A DNA stretch of 64,000 nucleotides, taken from the NCBI RefSeq assembly GCF_008247605.1, contig NZ_CP043420.1, positions 3,534,001 through 3,598,000 of the forward strand, given 5' to 3'. A model generated the notes under the pieces. It saw only the letters and a list, made by a program, of their open reading frames with translations. It was not told where the DNA came from and did not search any database. This document shows positions 28,855-37,883 of this stretch, one piece after another. Within the stretch, counting starts at the first letter, position 1. The number at the start of each line of letters is the position of its first letter. Source of the DNA: Kushneria phosphatilytica. Its GTDB lineage: Bacteria; Pseudomonadota; Gammaproteobacteria; Pseudomonadales; Halomonadaceae. The position numbers and the translations under genes were made by a program.

Positions 28855-29690
28855 GAGGGGCGTCCATTGGCACGCGCGTTGCGCTCTTCCCGATCCCCCT
28901 GTTCACTGCCTCCCATCTGCTTTTCTCCCAGCTCATCGGGATATTCGGCGATAAAGGACTGCAGGGTGGCTTCGATGAACGAGGGCAGACGGCGTCGGGA
29001 GATCATCGAAACGCCTTCCAGCACCATGTTCATGGCGACCAGGCGCTGTTCGGTACGCCGTTCAAGCTTGACCGCAATGGGTCGGAAAATGAGATTGGAG
29101 AGCAGAATACCGTAAAAGGTCGAGAGCAGAGCGATCGCCAGTCGCGGGCCGATGGTTGTCAGATCACCGACCTCGAGAATCTCCAGCATGTTGATCAGCC
29201 CGACCAGGGTACCCAGCATGCCAAAGGCCGGCGCATAGGTCGCCATGGTGCGAAAGATCTGCGCCTCGGCATATTCCCGAGCGCGCATGCGAGCAATCCG
29301 CCAGCGTAACAGGTCGAGGATTTCCTCCTCGCGGACATTGTCGATCACCAACCGAATGCCGGTTCGCAGGAAGGGATTGCGCGTGGTTTCCAGCGTCCTT
29401 TCCACGGTACGCGCATCACCGTGCAACCATTGGCGCGCCAGCTCCACCAGCTCATCGATGTCTTCCTGGACGAAGCTGTTTTCACGCTGGAAGACCGTGC
29501 GCGTCAGCGCCAGTACACGCGCCACTTCGCGCATCGGGTAACTGATGAAGGTCGCTGCAAGCGTACCGGTGAGTACGATGGCCAATCCCGGCAGGTTGAC
29601 GAAACCCAGCGGAGACTGCGCGGTAAACAGGACCACCGTCGCCAGCAACATTACGCTGACCACGATGCCGATCATCGTCGAGGAATTCAT
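28851..29690 (-). CDS. MotA/PomA-like stator protein
   Basis: A 279-residue membrane protein with four hydrophobic segments. The conserved TM3 block YAPAFGMLGTLVGLINML (about residue 150) and TM4 block ALLSTFYGILLSNLIFRPIA resemble Vibrio PomA more than E. coli MotA. The large cytoplasmic loop between TM2 and TM3 carries the charged residues that meet the rotor in MotA. The start is the ATG with AAGGAA about 11 nt upstream; the frame stays open 48 codons further but without membrane character. Cotranscribed with the MotB-like gene. Confidence 0.87.
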   Translation of the reverse strand: MNSSTMIGIVVSVMLLATVVLFTAQSPLGFVNLPGLAIVLTGTLAATFISYPMREVARVLALTRTVFQRENSFVQEDIDELVELARQWLHGDARTVERTLETTRNPFLRTGIRLVIDNVREEEILDLLRWRIARMRAREYAEAQIFRTMATYAPAFGMLGTLVGLINMLEILEVGDLTTIGPRLAIALLSTFYGILLSNLIFRPIAVKLERRTEQRLVAMNMVLEGVSMISRRRLPSFIEATLQSFIAEYPDELGEKQMGGSEQGDREERNARANGRPS

Positions 29691-29849
29691 GGGGGGCGGT
29701 TCCTTTCCGGTCGCGGTCGCCGGCAACCGCCACGAACGGCTACCGGGCTGGCGACGACTCTGCCATATCGAAGCGCCGCACCATCGCCGGAAAAGCAACG
29801 CCGGATGCCGCCACTTCGGCGGACACCCGGCCATCAGCCTGCAGGAAGG

Positions 29850-31202
29850 TCAGTTCAGCAGGCCGAAGATAAACACGATCGCCACCCCGATGGGGGAGAT
29901 GTAACGTGCCGTGAAACGCCACAGGGTAAAGGCGCGATCGCTCATGTTGAGCTGCGCACGGACCTCGTCACGGCCCATTACCCAACCGACGAAGAGTATC
30001 GTGGCCAGACCGGTCAGCGGCAGCATCAGCTTGCTGGTGAGATAATCAAGCAGATCGAGGATCGACATGCCGAAGGGCTGAATGCCGCTCCAGCCGTTGA
30101 ACGACAGTACCGTGGCAATCCCCAGCAACCAGGTTGCACCGCCGGCTACCAGCGTCGCCTGTACGCGCGTCAGTGGCGATTTCTCCTCGAGCCACTCGAC
30201 AATGGGTTCAAGCAGCGAGATCGCCGAGGTCAACGCCGCAAAGACCAGCAGAATGAAGAACAGGGTGCCGAAGAAAAGACCACCGGACATGTTGCCGAAC
30301 GCCAGCGGCAGGGTCTGGAAAACCAGCCCCGGTCCGGCAGCCGGATCGAGATGATTGGCAAAGACCACCGGGAAGATCGCCATGCCGGCACCCAGTGCGA
30401 TGACGGTATCGAGAATCACCACGGTCAGCGCAGTACGACCGATATTGACGTCATCGCCCAGGTAGGAGCCATAGGCCATCATGATGCCCATGCCCAGACT
30501 CAGGGTGAAGAAGGCATGACCGAGCGCGGCCAGCCAGACATCCCCGGTCAGGCGAGAGAAATCCGGCTTGAACAGATAATTCAGGCCCTCACCGAAACTG
30601 CCGGTCGTTGCCGCATAACCCACCAGCACCACCAGCAGTACGGCCAGCGCCGGCATCAGCAGCTTGGCGGCTCGCTCCAGCCCACCGGAAACACCACCGG
30701 CCACGACACCAATCGTCAGTACCATGAACAGGCTGTGCCAGCCCAGCAAGCGCATGGGACTGGCCAGCAGATTGCCGAACAGACTGCCCACGCCGTCGCC
30801 ATCGAGCCCACCAAAGGTGCCCGTAACCCCATACTTGATATACGCCAGCGCCCAACCGCCAATAACGCTGTAGAACGACAGGATCAGATAGGCCGCGAGA
30901 ATACCGCTCACCCCGACCAGCGCCCACGCCTGCGAACGTTTCAGCCGCCCGGCAATGGTGCTCATGGTGGTAATCGGGTTTTTCTGTCCCAGCCGCCCCA
31001 GCAGCCACTCGCTCATCAGGATCGGCAAGCCGATCAGGGCAATACTGACCAGATAGATCAATACGAAGGCACCGCCCCCGCTCTCCCCGGTCATGTAAGG
31101 AAACTTCCAGACGTTCCCGAGTCCTACCGAAGACCCGACGGCGGCCATCATGAACGCCAGTCGCGAGGACCACTGCGCGTGGATATGAGTTTTGTTGGCC
31201 AT
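29850..31202 (-). CDS. Sodium-dependent NSS/SNF family transporter
   Basis: A 450-residue membrane protein of the neurotransmitter:sodium symporter family (LeuT fold), with about 11-12 helices. The signature is AVGSSVGLGNVWKFPYMTGE at residues 21-40, with the Na+-site Gly/Asn region typical of LeuT. Such bacterial transporters import amino acids with Na+, which fits a halophile. The substrate is not readable. No clear ribosome site before the ATG. Confidence 0.9.
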   Translation of the reverse strand: MANKTHIHAQWSSRLAFMMAAVGSSVGLGNVWKFPYMTGESGGGAFVLIYLVSIALIGLPILMSEWLLGRLGQKNPITTMSTIAGRLKRSQAWALVGVSGILAAYLILSFYSVIGGWALAYIKYGVTGTFGGLDGDGVGSLFGNLLASPMRLLGWHSLFMVLTIGVVAGGVSGGLERAAKLLMPALAVLLVVLVGYAATTGSFGEGLNYLFKPDFSRLTGDVWLAALGHAFFTLSLGMGIMMAYGSYLGDDVNIGRTALTVVILDTVIALGAGMAIFPVVFANHLDPAAGPGLVFQTLPLAFGNMSGGLFFGTLFFILLVFAALTSAISLLEPIVEWLEEKSPLTRVQATLVAGGATWLLGIATVLSFNGWSGIQPFGMSILDLLDYLTSKLMLPLTGLATILFVGWVMGRDEVRAQLNMSDRAFTLWRFTARYISPIGVAIVFIFGLLN

Positions 31203-31319
31203 CAGTTCGCTGCATCCTCAAATATTGTCATCCCGGGTCCGGATCGCTGGTGCGGACCCCGCCCAATGAGGCATTGTACAGTTCGGTTACGCAACCGCCC
31301 AGCGAGGCCGAAAGCCGGC

Positions 31320-32198
31320 TCAGAATAGTGAACTCTGCCGCTCGCCGGCAAAATCGGGAAGCGCCGGTAACGCCAGCCGCTGCCGCAAACGCTCATGAAA
31401 CCGCCGGGCCAGCTCGGGTGCCTGACGATTATCGGGTGTGTGCACGAACATCCATGGCTCCCTCCCTTCATCAAGCCATTCACACAGCCGGTCAAGCCAG
31501 GGCGTCATGCGTGCTTCGTTGATGGCTTCATCGAAATGACCGATGAAGCGCACCAGCGGGCGCTGACCGGTCGCCAGCACATGCAGGGGTCGATGAGGTT
31601 TCTCGCGTTGCGCCTGCCGGAGGCGTTCGTCATTACCCGCGTCGGTTGCAAACAGCGCGCGAACATCCAGCATCACACGATCCACCGCATGAGTTATCAA
31701 CAGCCGGTTGAGGGCGCGCTCGGCCAACCCCTTGTGGAAAAATTCACTGGCACGGACCTCTACCGCACAGGGAACAGCTGCCGGCCAGCGTTCCAGCAAC
31801 GTGGCCAGTACCGGCAGTTCGTCGTAACCGAAGTCACGCGGCAACTGCACCATGACCGGTCCGAGACGGTCATGCAACGGAGCCAGGCGATCAAGAAAAT
31901 CGGCCAGCTCGGCCTCGATGCCCACCAGGCGCTGTTCATGCGTCAGGCGAGCGGGCAGTTTGAAGCAGAAACGAAAATGCTCGGGGGCCTGACGCGACCA
32001 GCTCTCTACGGTCTCCGGACGCGGTGCACCACTGTAGAAGGTCGTGTTGCCTTCAACCGTATCGAAGACCCGGGCATATTCGGGCAGCGCCTCGCTGGTT
32101 GAGAGTGCCGCTGGATAGAGCGAACCACGCCAGTCGGCATTGGCCCACATGGCCAGCCCCAGGTGCAGGCTCGGCTGCGTGTCCTGCACGACCGTCAT
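31320..32198 (-). CDS. DUF72 domain-containing protein (YecE-like)
   Basis: A 292-residue soluble protein of the DUF72/YecE family, TIM-barrel-like. Recognisable stretches are LHLGLAMWANADWRGSLYP (residues 10-28), FDTVEGNTTFYSG (about 45-57), HFRFCFKLPARLTHEQ and QLPRDFGY. Its biochemical role is unknown. It starts 2 bp after the pdxY stop and should be cotranscribed with pdxY. Confidence 0.83.
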   Translation of the reverse strand: MTVVQDTQPSLHLGLAMWANADWRGSLYPAALSTSEALPEYARVFDTVEGNTTFYSGAPRPETVESWSRQAPEHFRFCFKLPARLTHEQRLVGIEAELADFLDRLAPLHDRLGPVMVQLPRDFGYDELPVLATLLERWPAAVPCAVEVRASEFFHKGLAERALNRLLITHAVDRVMLDVRALFATDAGNDERLRQAQREKPHRPLHVLATGQRPLVRFIGHFDEAINEARMTPWLDRLCEWLDEGREPWMFVHTPDNRQAPELARRFHERLRQRLALPALPDFAGERQSSLF

Positions 32199-32200
32199 GA

Positions 32201-33088
32201 TCAGCGCAGCCGTTCCGCGCTGACCCGAATCGGCGGCGCCACGATGTCATGCTGAGCGCTGATCAGGGCCAGCTCGCGGGTGCCCGCTCGTCGGGTATGT
32301 TCAAACAGCGCCTGTACTGCCCCGGCGCTCGCTGCCAGTGCCTGGGCCGGTCCATCCCCTTCCAGTCCCTCGCGCAGGCAGTGGGCCAGAAACATGGCCG
32401 CCGTAAAATCGCCTGCCCCATTGGGCGGAATGTCGAATTCGACCCGGGGCGTGGCGACTCGCCAGCTACCGGCTGCAGTATCCACCAGCATCTCGATCCG
32501 CGCTGCATCAGTCGCACTGCGATCGTCATCATGAACATCCAGCGAGGTTACCAATACGACCCGGGGGCCCAGCGCACGCAACTGTGCCGCTGCCTCGAGG
32601 GCATCCGCCAGGGTGACAATTTCGCGACCGGTCAGCCAGCCCAGTTCGAACTGATTGGGGGTCACGATATCGGCACTCGGCACGGCATGGGCGCGCATCC
32701 ATTCGGGTATGCCCTCACGGACAAAGAACCCGCGCCCGATATCCCCCATGACCGGATCACAGCAGTAGAGCGCATCAGGATTGGCCAGCCGAACACGGTG
32801 CACGCTATCCAGTACGGCACGACCGATACCTTCATCGCCCATGTAACCCGATAACACCGCCTGCATGTCGGTCAGCCCGGTCAGCGCTTCCACACCATCG
32901 AGTACGTCACGCAGATGCTCGGGCGAGAATACCTGGCCGGTAAAGGCGCCGTAGCCGGTGTGATTGGAGAACTGCACGGTGTTGATGGCGGTGACTTCCA
33001 GCCCCAGCCGTTGCAGGGGAAAAACGGCGGCACGATTGCCGACATAGCCATAGGCCACGTGGCTCTGAATGGAGACGATATGCGTCAT
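32201..33088 (-). CDS. pdxY: Pyridoxal kinase PdxY
   Basis: A 295-residue ribokinase-fold enzyme that phosphorylates pyridoxal in B6 salvage. Features are the N-terminal [29 protein letters not shown] mid-protein, [12 protein letters not shown], and the anion-hole/catalytic block [11 protein letters not shown]. Length fits PdxY rather than the PdxK type, though the two are hard to separate without alignment. Cotranscribed with the DUF72 gene. Confidence 0.9.
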   Translation of the reverse strand: MTHIVSIQSHVAYGYVGNRAAVFPLQRLGLEVTAINTVQFSNHTGYGAFTGQVFSPEHLRDVLDGVEALTGLTDMQAVLSGYMGDEGIGRAVLDSVHRVRLANPDALYCCDPVMGDIGRGFFVREGIPEWMRAHAVPSADIVTPNQFELGWLTGREIVTLADALEAAAQLRALGPRVVLVTSLDVHDDDRSATDAARIEMLVDTAAGSWRVATPRVEFDIPPNGAGDFTAAMFLAHCLREGLEGDGPAQALAASAGAVQALFEHTRRAGTRELALISAQHDIVAPPIRVSAERLR

Positions 33089-33189
33089 GAAACGACTGCC
33101 TGCAGGAAATTGTTATCAGCGGATGATCACGTGCTCGAATGGGGAGCATGCACCGAAACACCCATTCTACACTCCCGCCCAGGCAACGC

Positions 33190-34149
33190 TCAGGGTTTGC
33201 GCCCTACCGTATCGGCGGCATGCGCATGACGCTGCCCCAGCGGCTGTTCGGGGTCATCGGTGGTATCGCGGCGCGTCTGACGTTCCATCTCGCTGTTCGT
33301 AGCACCCCCCAGCAGCACCATGAAGGCCGACAGCCAGAACCAGATCAACAGGATCACCACCGCCCCCAGCGAGCCGTAAAGCCTGTCGAAACTGGCAAAG
33401 TGATCGACATAGATGGAGAACCCGATGGAGCCGACAACCCACAGTAGCGTGGCCCCAAACGTGCCAATGCTGACCCACTCCCAGCGCGGCTTGCTGCGGT
33501 TGGGGCCATAACGGTACAGCACTGCGATCGAGAACATGACCAGCACAAGCAGCAGCGGCCAGCGCAGATAAACCATCAGGGTCGCCACGATCCATCCGAA
33601 CGGCAGCTGGCGAGCCACCATCGGCACGAAGATGATGGTCAGCAGCGTGATCAAAGTCAGCAGGGTCAATCCAGCGGTCATCAACAGCGTCAGCAGCAGA
33701 CGTCTGGGCAGGGGACGATTCTCGCTTTCGCCATAGACGATATTCATGCCTTCGATGAGGCCATCCACGCCACGCGAGGCGCTGAGCGCCGCCAGCAAAA
33801 CCCCGGCAATAACGGTGACACTGCTGCCGGTACGTGATTCGATCTTGCTGACCTGCTGTTCGATGAGCCCGGAGGCCTCCGGCGGCAGCACGGCACTCAG
33901 CACGGTAATCTGATGCTGTACCTGATGCGAATCGGAGAGTAATCCCCACAGCGAGATCAGGGTCGCGATGACCGGAAAGATGGCCAGCAAACCGTAGAAC
34001 GCCACCCCGGCAGCCAACAGGGCAATATGGTCACGATCGATGCGATCTTTCACCCGCAGGCAGGTATCCCGCCAGCCTGCCCGGGTAATCTGTCCGGGGC
34101 GCCTGGCATGCCGGCCACGTTTGTCATTCGACCTGTCCTGTTCCGACAA
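33190..34149 (-). CDS. YihY/BrkB family inner-membrane protein
   Basis: A 319-residue protein with about six membrane helices. The family stretches HIALLAAGVAFYGLLAIFPVI (about 39-59), SASRGVDGLIEGMNIVYGE and FGATLLWVVGSIGFSIYVDHF are clear. Function of the family is unsettled; the old label of ribonuclease BN was wrong. The start is TTG with AGGAGAGG 5-6 nt upstream, and no nearby in-frame ATG exists. Divergent from an AsmA-family gene. Confidence 0.87.
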   Translation of the reverse strand: MSEQDRSNDKRGRHARRPGQITRAGWRDTCLRVKDRIDRDHIALLAAGVAFYGLLAIFPVIATLISLWGLLSDSHQVQHQITVLSAVLPPEASGLIEQQVSKIESRTGSSVTVIAGVLLAALSASRGVDGLIEGMNIVYGESENRPLPRRLLLTLLMTAGLTLLTLITLLTIIFVPMVARQLPFGWIVATLMVYLRWPLLLVLVMFSIAVLYRYGPNRSKPRWEWVSIGTFGATLLWVVGSIGFSIYVDHFASFDRLYGSLGAVVILLIWFWLSAFMVLLGGATNSEMERQTRRDTTDDPEQPLGQRHAHAADTVGRKP

Positions 34150-34218
34150 TGCTTGCCTCTCCTGTCACAACACGCTCTGATCGACTCATCGCCTCGATGC
34201 TCGACCGAGACCCCTGAT

Positions 34219-34245
34219 CCATCCGCTCACCTCCATCCGCTCACC
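34219..34245. repeat. Tandem 13-bp direct repeat in the YihY-AsmA spacer
   Basis: CCATCCGCTCACC occurs at 34219-34231 and again at 34233-34245, a 14-bp period, in the 199-bp divergent promoter spacer. Exact in both copies. It might be an operator or a chance slippage product. Confidence 0.6.
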
Positions 34246-34348
34246 ATAGTGCCCATCGGGAAGCGCTGCATATCGAGACCAGGGTTCAACAGACAATCGC
34301 CATAAACCGACTAATCTCGAAGATAACGTTCCTTCACGGAGTCCGGTC

Positions 34349-36412
34349 ATGAACCGTCATCCTGTTCGCTGGCTCTTCGGTTGCCTGCTGGGCATCCCGG
34401 CCTCGCTGCTGGGTCTGGCAGTGGCGGTGCTCGTGACGCTGTCGCTGATTCCACTGAACTGGCTGCGCCCCGTGATCGATGAACAGGTATCCCGGGCACT
34501 GCAACGTCCCTTTGCCATTCGCGGCACGCTGCAACTGGACTGGCAGTCGCTGCCCGGTCACGTCTTGCCCTTGCCTGCTTTACGTGCCGGTGATCTGATA
34601 CTGGGCAACCCCCGGGATTTTCAATCACCCACCGGTAAAGCCGCGCCGATGGTGCAACTGGCCAGCGTGGAAGCCGGCATCGCGCTGCCAGCGTTATTGT
34701 ATCGCCGGATCAATATTCCGCGCGTTACCCTGACGCAGCCACAGGCTGAACTGATTCGCCTGGCCGACGGGCGCAACAACTGGACCTTCAGTTTCGGCGA
34801 CAACGACGCCTCGAAGGCAAGTGATTCGGAAAGCGACTCAGGCTGGACGGTGGCAATCGACGATATCGTCTTTGATCAAAGCCGGGTGGTTTATCGTGAT
34901 GCCGTACTTGATGCCGATATCACCGTTACCCTGGACCCACTCGGCCAACCGGTACCCTACGCCGAAATTGTCGGCCAGGCTCGGGAAGACCGGGATGCCA
35001 GAGGCCCGGCGGACTACCGCTTTGGCTGGCAGGTCGAAGGACGCTACAAGGGAGAGCCGCTTGAAGGCAGTGGCCGAATCGGCGGCATGCTCTCATTGCG
35101 CCAGGGGCAACAGCCCTTTCCGCTGCAGGTTGATCTGCGCAGCGGCGAAACGCACATCAAGGTAACAGGAACGCTGACCGATCCGCTGAATCTCGGCGCA
35201 CTCGATCTGCATCTCGCGCTCGAAGGGCGCAGTCTGGGCAACCTCTATGCGCTGACCGGCGTGGTATTGCCGGATACCCCACCCTATGCGACCAACGGCC
35301 ATCTGGTCGCGCGTCTTCGGCGCCCTGAAGGCAGCCTGTTCGAATATCAGGAGTTCAAGGCCACTATCGGTGGCAGTGATCTGAGCGGCACCCTCACCTA
35401 TACCGATCGCAAACCCCGTCCCATTCTTCGCGGCACCCTCGACGCTCGTCGCCTGCGTATGGTCGATCTGGGCCCGCTGATCGGTAGCGATGATGATCGC
35501 ACCGCCTCTACGGATGACGCCCCGCGCCAGCCACCAGGGAAGGTACTGCCCGTCTCGGAATTTCGTACCGACCGCTGGAATCGCATGGATGCCGATGTTC
35601 GCTTTCGTGCTGCCCGAATCGAACACGGTGCAGCCCTGCCATTGAGCGATCTCGACACACATATTGTGCTCGACAACGGCGAACTTCTGCTCGACCCGCT
35701 GCACTTCAGCATGGCCGGTGGCGCGCTCAATACGACCCTGCGCCTGAATGGCAATCGCTCACCCATGCAGGCTCGTATCGACATGCATGCCCGCCGGCTG
35801 CAGCTGAAGCAGCTGATCCCCGCCCCCGGCGACATGCAGGACGCACTGGGCCAGCTCAATGGCGATGCCACCCTCACCGGACATGGCAACTCGGTCGCTG
35901 CCCTGCTGGGCTCAGGCAGCGGCGAAGTGAAGATGCTGATCGATAACGGTCTGATCAGCCGCAATCTGATGGAGCTGGCCGGACTCAACGTGGGCAATTA
36001 CGTGGTTGGCAAACTGTTTGGCGATGAGCAGGTGCGGATTCACTGTGCCGCCGCCGATCTGATATTTCGCAACGGTCTGATGCGGCCGAAACTGTTCTTC
36101 ATCGACACCGAGAACGCCACTGTCGATATTGATGGTGCCATTGATTTCGGCAGCGAACGCATGGATCTGACCATCGATCCACAGGGCAAGGGGCTGCGCA
36201 TCCTTACCCTGCACTCGCCCCTTTATGTCAGCGGCACCTTCAAGAATCCTGCCCCGGGGGTAAAGGCCGGCCCCCTGGCAGCGCGTGCCGCCGCTGCCGT
36301 GGCACTGGGGGCCATTGCGCCACCTGCCGCCCTGCTGGCCCTGATTTCACCCAACAGCGGTCAGGAACAGCAATGCAGCGCACTGCTTCAAAAGCGCACA
36401 ACATCGCAGTAA
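34349..36412 (+). CDS. AsmA family envelope protein
   Basis: A 687-residue protein with one N-terminal membrane anchor (about residues 8-32) and a long periplasmic part. The AsmA/YhdP/TamB-type beta-rich repeat is recognisable from TLQLDWQSLPGHVLPLPALR onward, and the C-terminal region carries NGLMRPKLFFIDTENATVDI and DLTIDPQGKGLRIL, typical of AsmA. The family is linked to phospholipid transport to the outer membrane. The ATG has GGAG 7 nt upstream. It ends 3 bp before the convergent permease gene, leaving no room for a separate terminator. Confidence 0.85.
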   Translation: MNRHPVRWLFGCLLGIPASLLGLAVAVLVTLSLIPLNWLRPVIDEQVSRALQRPFAIRGTLQLDWQSLPGHVLPLPALRAGDLILGNPRDFQSPTGKAAPMVQLASVEAGIALPALLYRRINIPRVTLTQPQAELIRLADGRNNWTFSFGDNDASKASDSESDSGWTVAIDDIVFDQSRVVYRDAVLDADITVTLDPLGQPVPYAEIVGQAREDRDARGPADYRFGWQVEGRYKGEPLEGSGRIGGMLSLRQGQQPFPLQVDLRSGETHIKVTGTLTDPLNLGALDLHLALEGRSLGNLYALTGVVLPDTPPYATNGHLVARLRRPEGSLFEYQEFKATIGGSDLSGTLTYTDRKPRPILRGTLDARRLRMVDLGPLIGSDDDRTASTDDAPRQPPGKVLPVSEFRTDRWNRMDADVRFRAARIEHGAALPLSDLDTHIVLDNGELLLDPLHFSMAGGALNTTLRLNGNRSPMQARIDMHARRLQLKQLIPAPGDMQDALGQLNGDATLTGHGNSVAALLGSGSGEVKMLIDNGLISRNLMELAGLNVGNYVVGKLFGDEQVRIHCAAADLIFRNGLMRPKLFFIDTENATVDIDGAIDFGSERMDLTIDPQGKGLRILTLHSPLYVSGTFKNPAPGVKAGPLAARAAAAVALGAIAPPAALLALISPNSGQEQQCSALLQKRTTSQ

Positions 36413-36415
36413 TCG

Positions 36416-37678
36416 TCAGGACACAATCGCTCGCTGCGGTATCGTCATCAGTCGATTGCACAACGGGGTCAGCACGAAAGCCAGCAGCAATCCTGTCAGG
36501 GGCGGTACCCAGGGTGAGTACCAGGCCCCCAGGGTCGCCAGCACATAGGCCACGATGCTCGGCCAGTGCACGGCCGGCAGCGTGGCACTCTCAAGCGCCG
36601 GATAGCGGCTGCGATACCTGAAGAGATAATCACCGATAATCACACCGCCCAACGGCGGAATGCAGGTACCCAGCGCCACCAGAAAGGGCACCAGCAACTG
36701 ATCCATCCCGGCCAGTGCCAGCAGGGTACCGACGGCAGCACCGGCCAGCGTTACCTGCCCCCGCCGGCGGGTACGCAGCAGATTGCAGCCGGCAGCGGCA
36801 AAGTTGTAGATGGTGTTGTCCTGGGTGGTCCACAGGTTGAGAAACAGCATGATCAGACCGAACAGCGTCAGCCCCTGCAGTATCAGCACTTCCACGATAT
36901 CGGGCTGCTGATAGACAAAGGCCCCCATGGCACCGATCAATACCATCAGCCCGTTGCCGATGAAAAACGCCAGCAGGGTCGCGGTGACGGCCTGAGCCGG
37001 GGTGCGAGCAAAACGACTCCAGTTGCTCGCCTGGGTAGCGCCTGACACAAAGGTACCGAAAATGATGGTAATACCTGCTGTCCAGCCCAGCGAACTCTCG
37101 GCCGTTCGACTGGTCAGCCCGGAAAGGCCACCCGCATCCTGCCAGGCAAGCACCATGCTGATCACGATGAGCACCGTCATCGCTGGCACCGCCAGCTGCG
37201 ACAGACGCGCCAGCCCTCGGTAACCAACGAAGGCGGTCAGACAGAAGCCGAAACCGAACAGCACCATCAGTACAGGCGCCAACCCGTCCGGCAGGGAGAA
37301 GGTACCCACCAGTACATGAGCGATGGTGGCCACGCCCCAGGCATACCAGCCCACCTGAGTGATCCCCAATAGCAGATCGGAGAGCGCACTCCCCCGGTTT
37401 CCCAGCGCAAAGCGCGCCATCAGCGCTGTATTTAACCCGGAACGCGCCGCCATCCAGGCAATGATGGCAGCATAAGCCCCCAGCAGCAGGTTGCCGATGA
37501 CAATCAACAGCAGCAGCTCACCAAAGCCGAAGGCTTCGCCGATTCGACCTCCGGCAAACATGGTAGCGGTAAAGAAGGTGAATCCCAGCAGCAGCAATGC
37601 CAGTGAACCGAACGGCTTGCGCGCGGTCGCGGGTACTTCACTCAGAGGATGATCGTCATCAACGTGGGGTAATGCCAT
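36416..37678 (-). CDS. NCS1 family cytosine/purine permease (CodB-like)
   Basis: A 420-residue, 12-helix transporter of the nucleobase:cation symporter-1 family. CodB-like blocks are LALLLLGFTFFTATMFAGGRI (about 27-47), GWYAWGVATIAHVLVG and NWSRFARTPAQAV. It should import cytosine or a related base with Na+ or H+. No codA deaminase is adjacent, so the substrate is uncertain. The ATG has GGAGAG 6 nt upstream. A 13-bp inverted repeat lies 104-152 bp before the start. Confidence 0.85.
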   Translation of the reverse strand: MALPHVDDDHPLSEVPATARKPFGSLALLLLGFTFFTATMFAGGRIGEAFGFGELLLLIVIGNLLLGAYAAIIAWMAARSGLNTALMARFALGNRGSALSDLLLGITQVGWYAWGVATIAHVLVGTFSLPDGLAPVLMVLFGFGFCLTAFVGYRGLARLSQLAVPAMTVLIVISMVLAWQDAGGLSGLTSRTAESSLGWTAGITIIFGTFVSGATQASNWSRFARTPAQAVTATLLAFFIGNGLMVLIGAMGAFVYQQPDIVEVLILQGLTLFGLIMLFLNLWTTQDNTIYNFAAAGCNLLRTRRRGQVTLAGAAVGTLLALAGMDQLLVPFLVALGTCIPPLGGVIIGDYLFRYRSRYPALESATLPAVHWPSIVAYVLATLGAWYSPWVPPLTGLLLAFVLTPLCNRLMTIPQRAIVS

Positions 37679-37781
37679 GGCGGTCTCTCCGGTCAGGGGC
37701 TATGGCAGTACAGGCAAATGCCATGCCAGTCACGTCCGGACCTGATTCGCGTGACGCGGCATGGCCATGCGAACACACCCA

Positions 37782-37830
37782 TGCACCATGATGGATCGAC
37801 ACCCCTCCAACAAGGCGCCATCATGGTGCA
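37782..37830. repeat. 13-bp perfect inverted repeat upstream of the permease gene
   Basis: TGCACCATGATGG (37782-37794) and CCATCATGGTGCA (37818-37830) are exact inverted copies, 23 bp apart. They sit between the permease start (37678) and the glmS terminator hairpin (37849-37877), so they probably belong to the permease control region, as an operator or as a stem in its leader RNA. Centre-to-centre distance of the arms is 36 bp. Confidence 0.75.
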
Positions 37831-37848
37831 CGCCCTGACGGCAAGAAC

Positions 37849-37877
37849 CTCCCGGCACCGCATGCCGGTGCCGGGAG
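37849..37877 (-). terminator. glmS terminator-like hairpin
   Basis: CTCCCGGCACCG (37849-37860) pairs with CGGTGCCGGGAG (37866-37877) across CATGC, a 12-bp stem 7 bp beyond the glmS stop. On the minus strand it is followed by GTTCTTGCC, only a weak T-run. Very stable hairpin. Confidence 0.7.
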
Positions 37878-37883
37878 AGAGAC

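Noticed and set aside
27871..29690. Zorya-type defence system (MotA/MotB-like ZorA/ZorB)
   Set aside because: The MotA-like protein has normal length without the long ZorA tail, and no ZorC/ZorD helicase or nuclease adjoins.
31235..31259. GGGTCCG/CGGACCC hairpin between the DUF72 and NSS genes
   Set aside because: Only 7 bp with an 11-nt loop and no T-run; not convincing as a terminator.
29421..31328. Long open frame (635 codons) on the plus strand
   Set aside because: It lies antisense to the MotA-like and NSS transporter genes, and its translation is His/Gln/Arg-rich without any domain; a GC-bias shadow.
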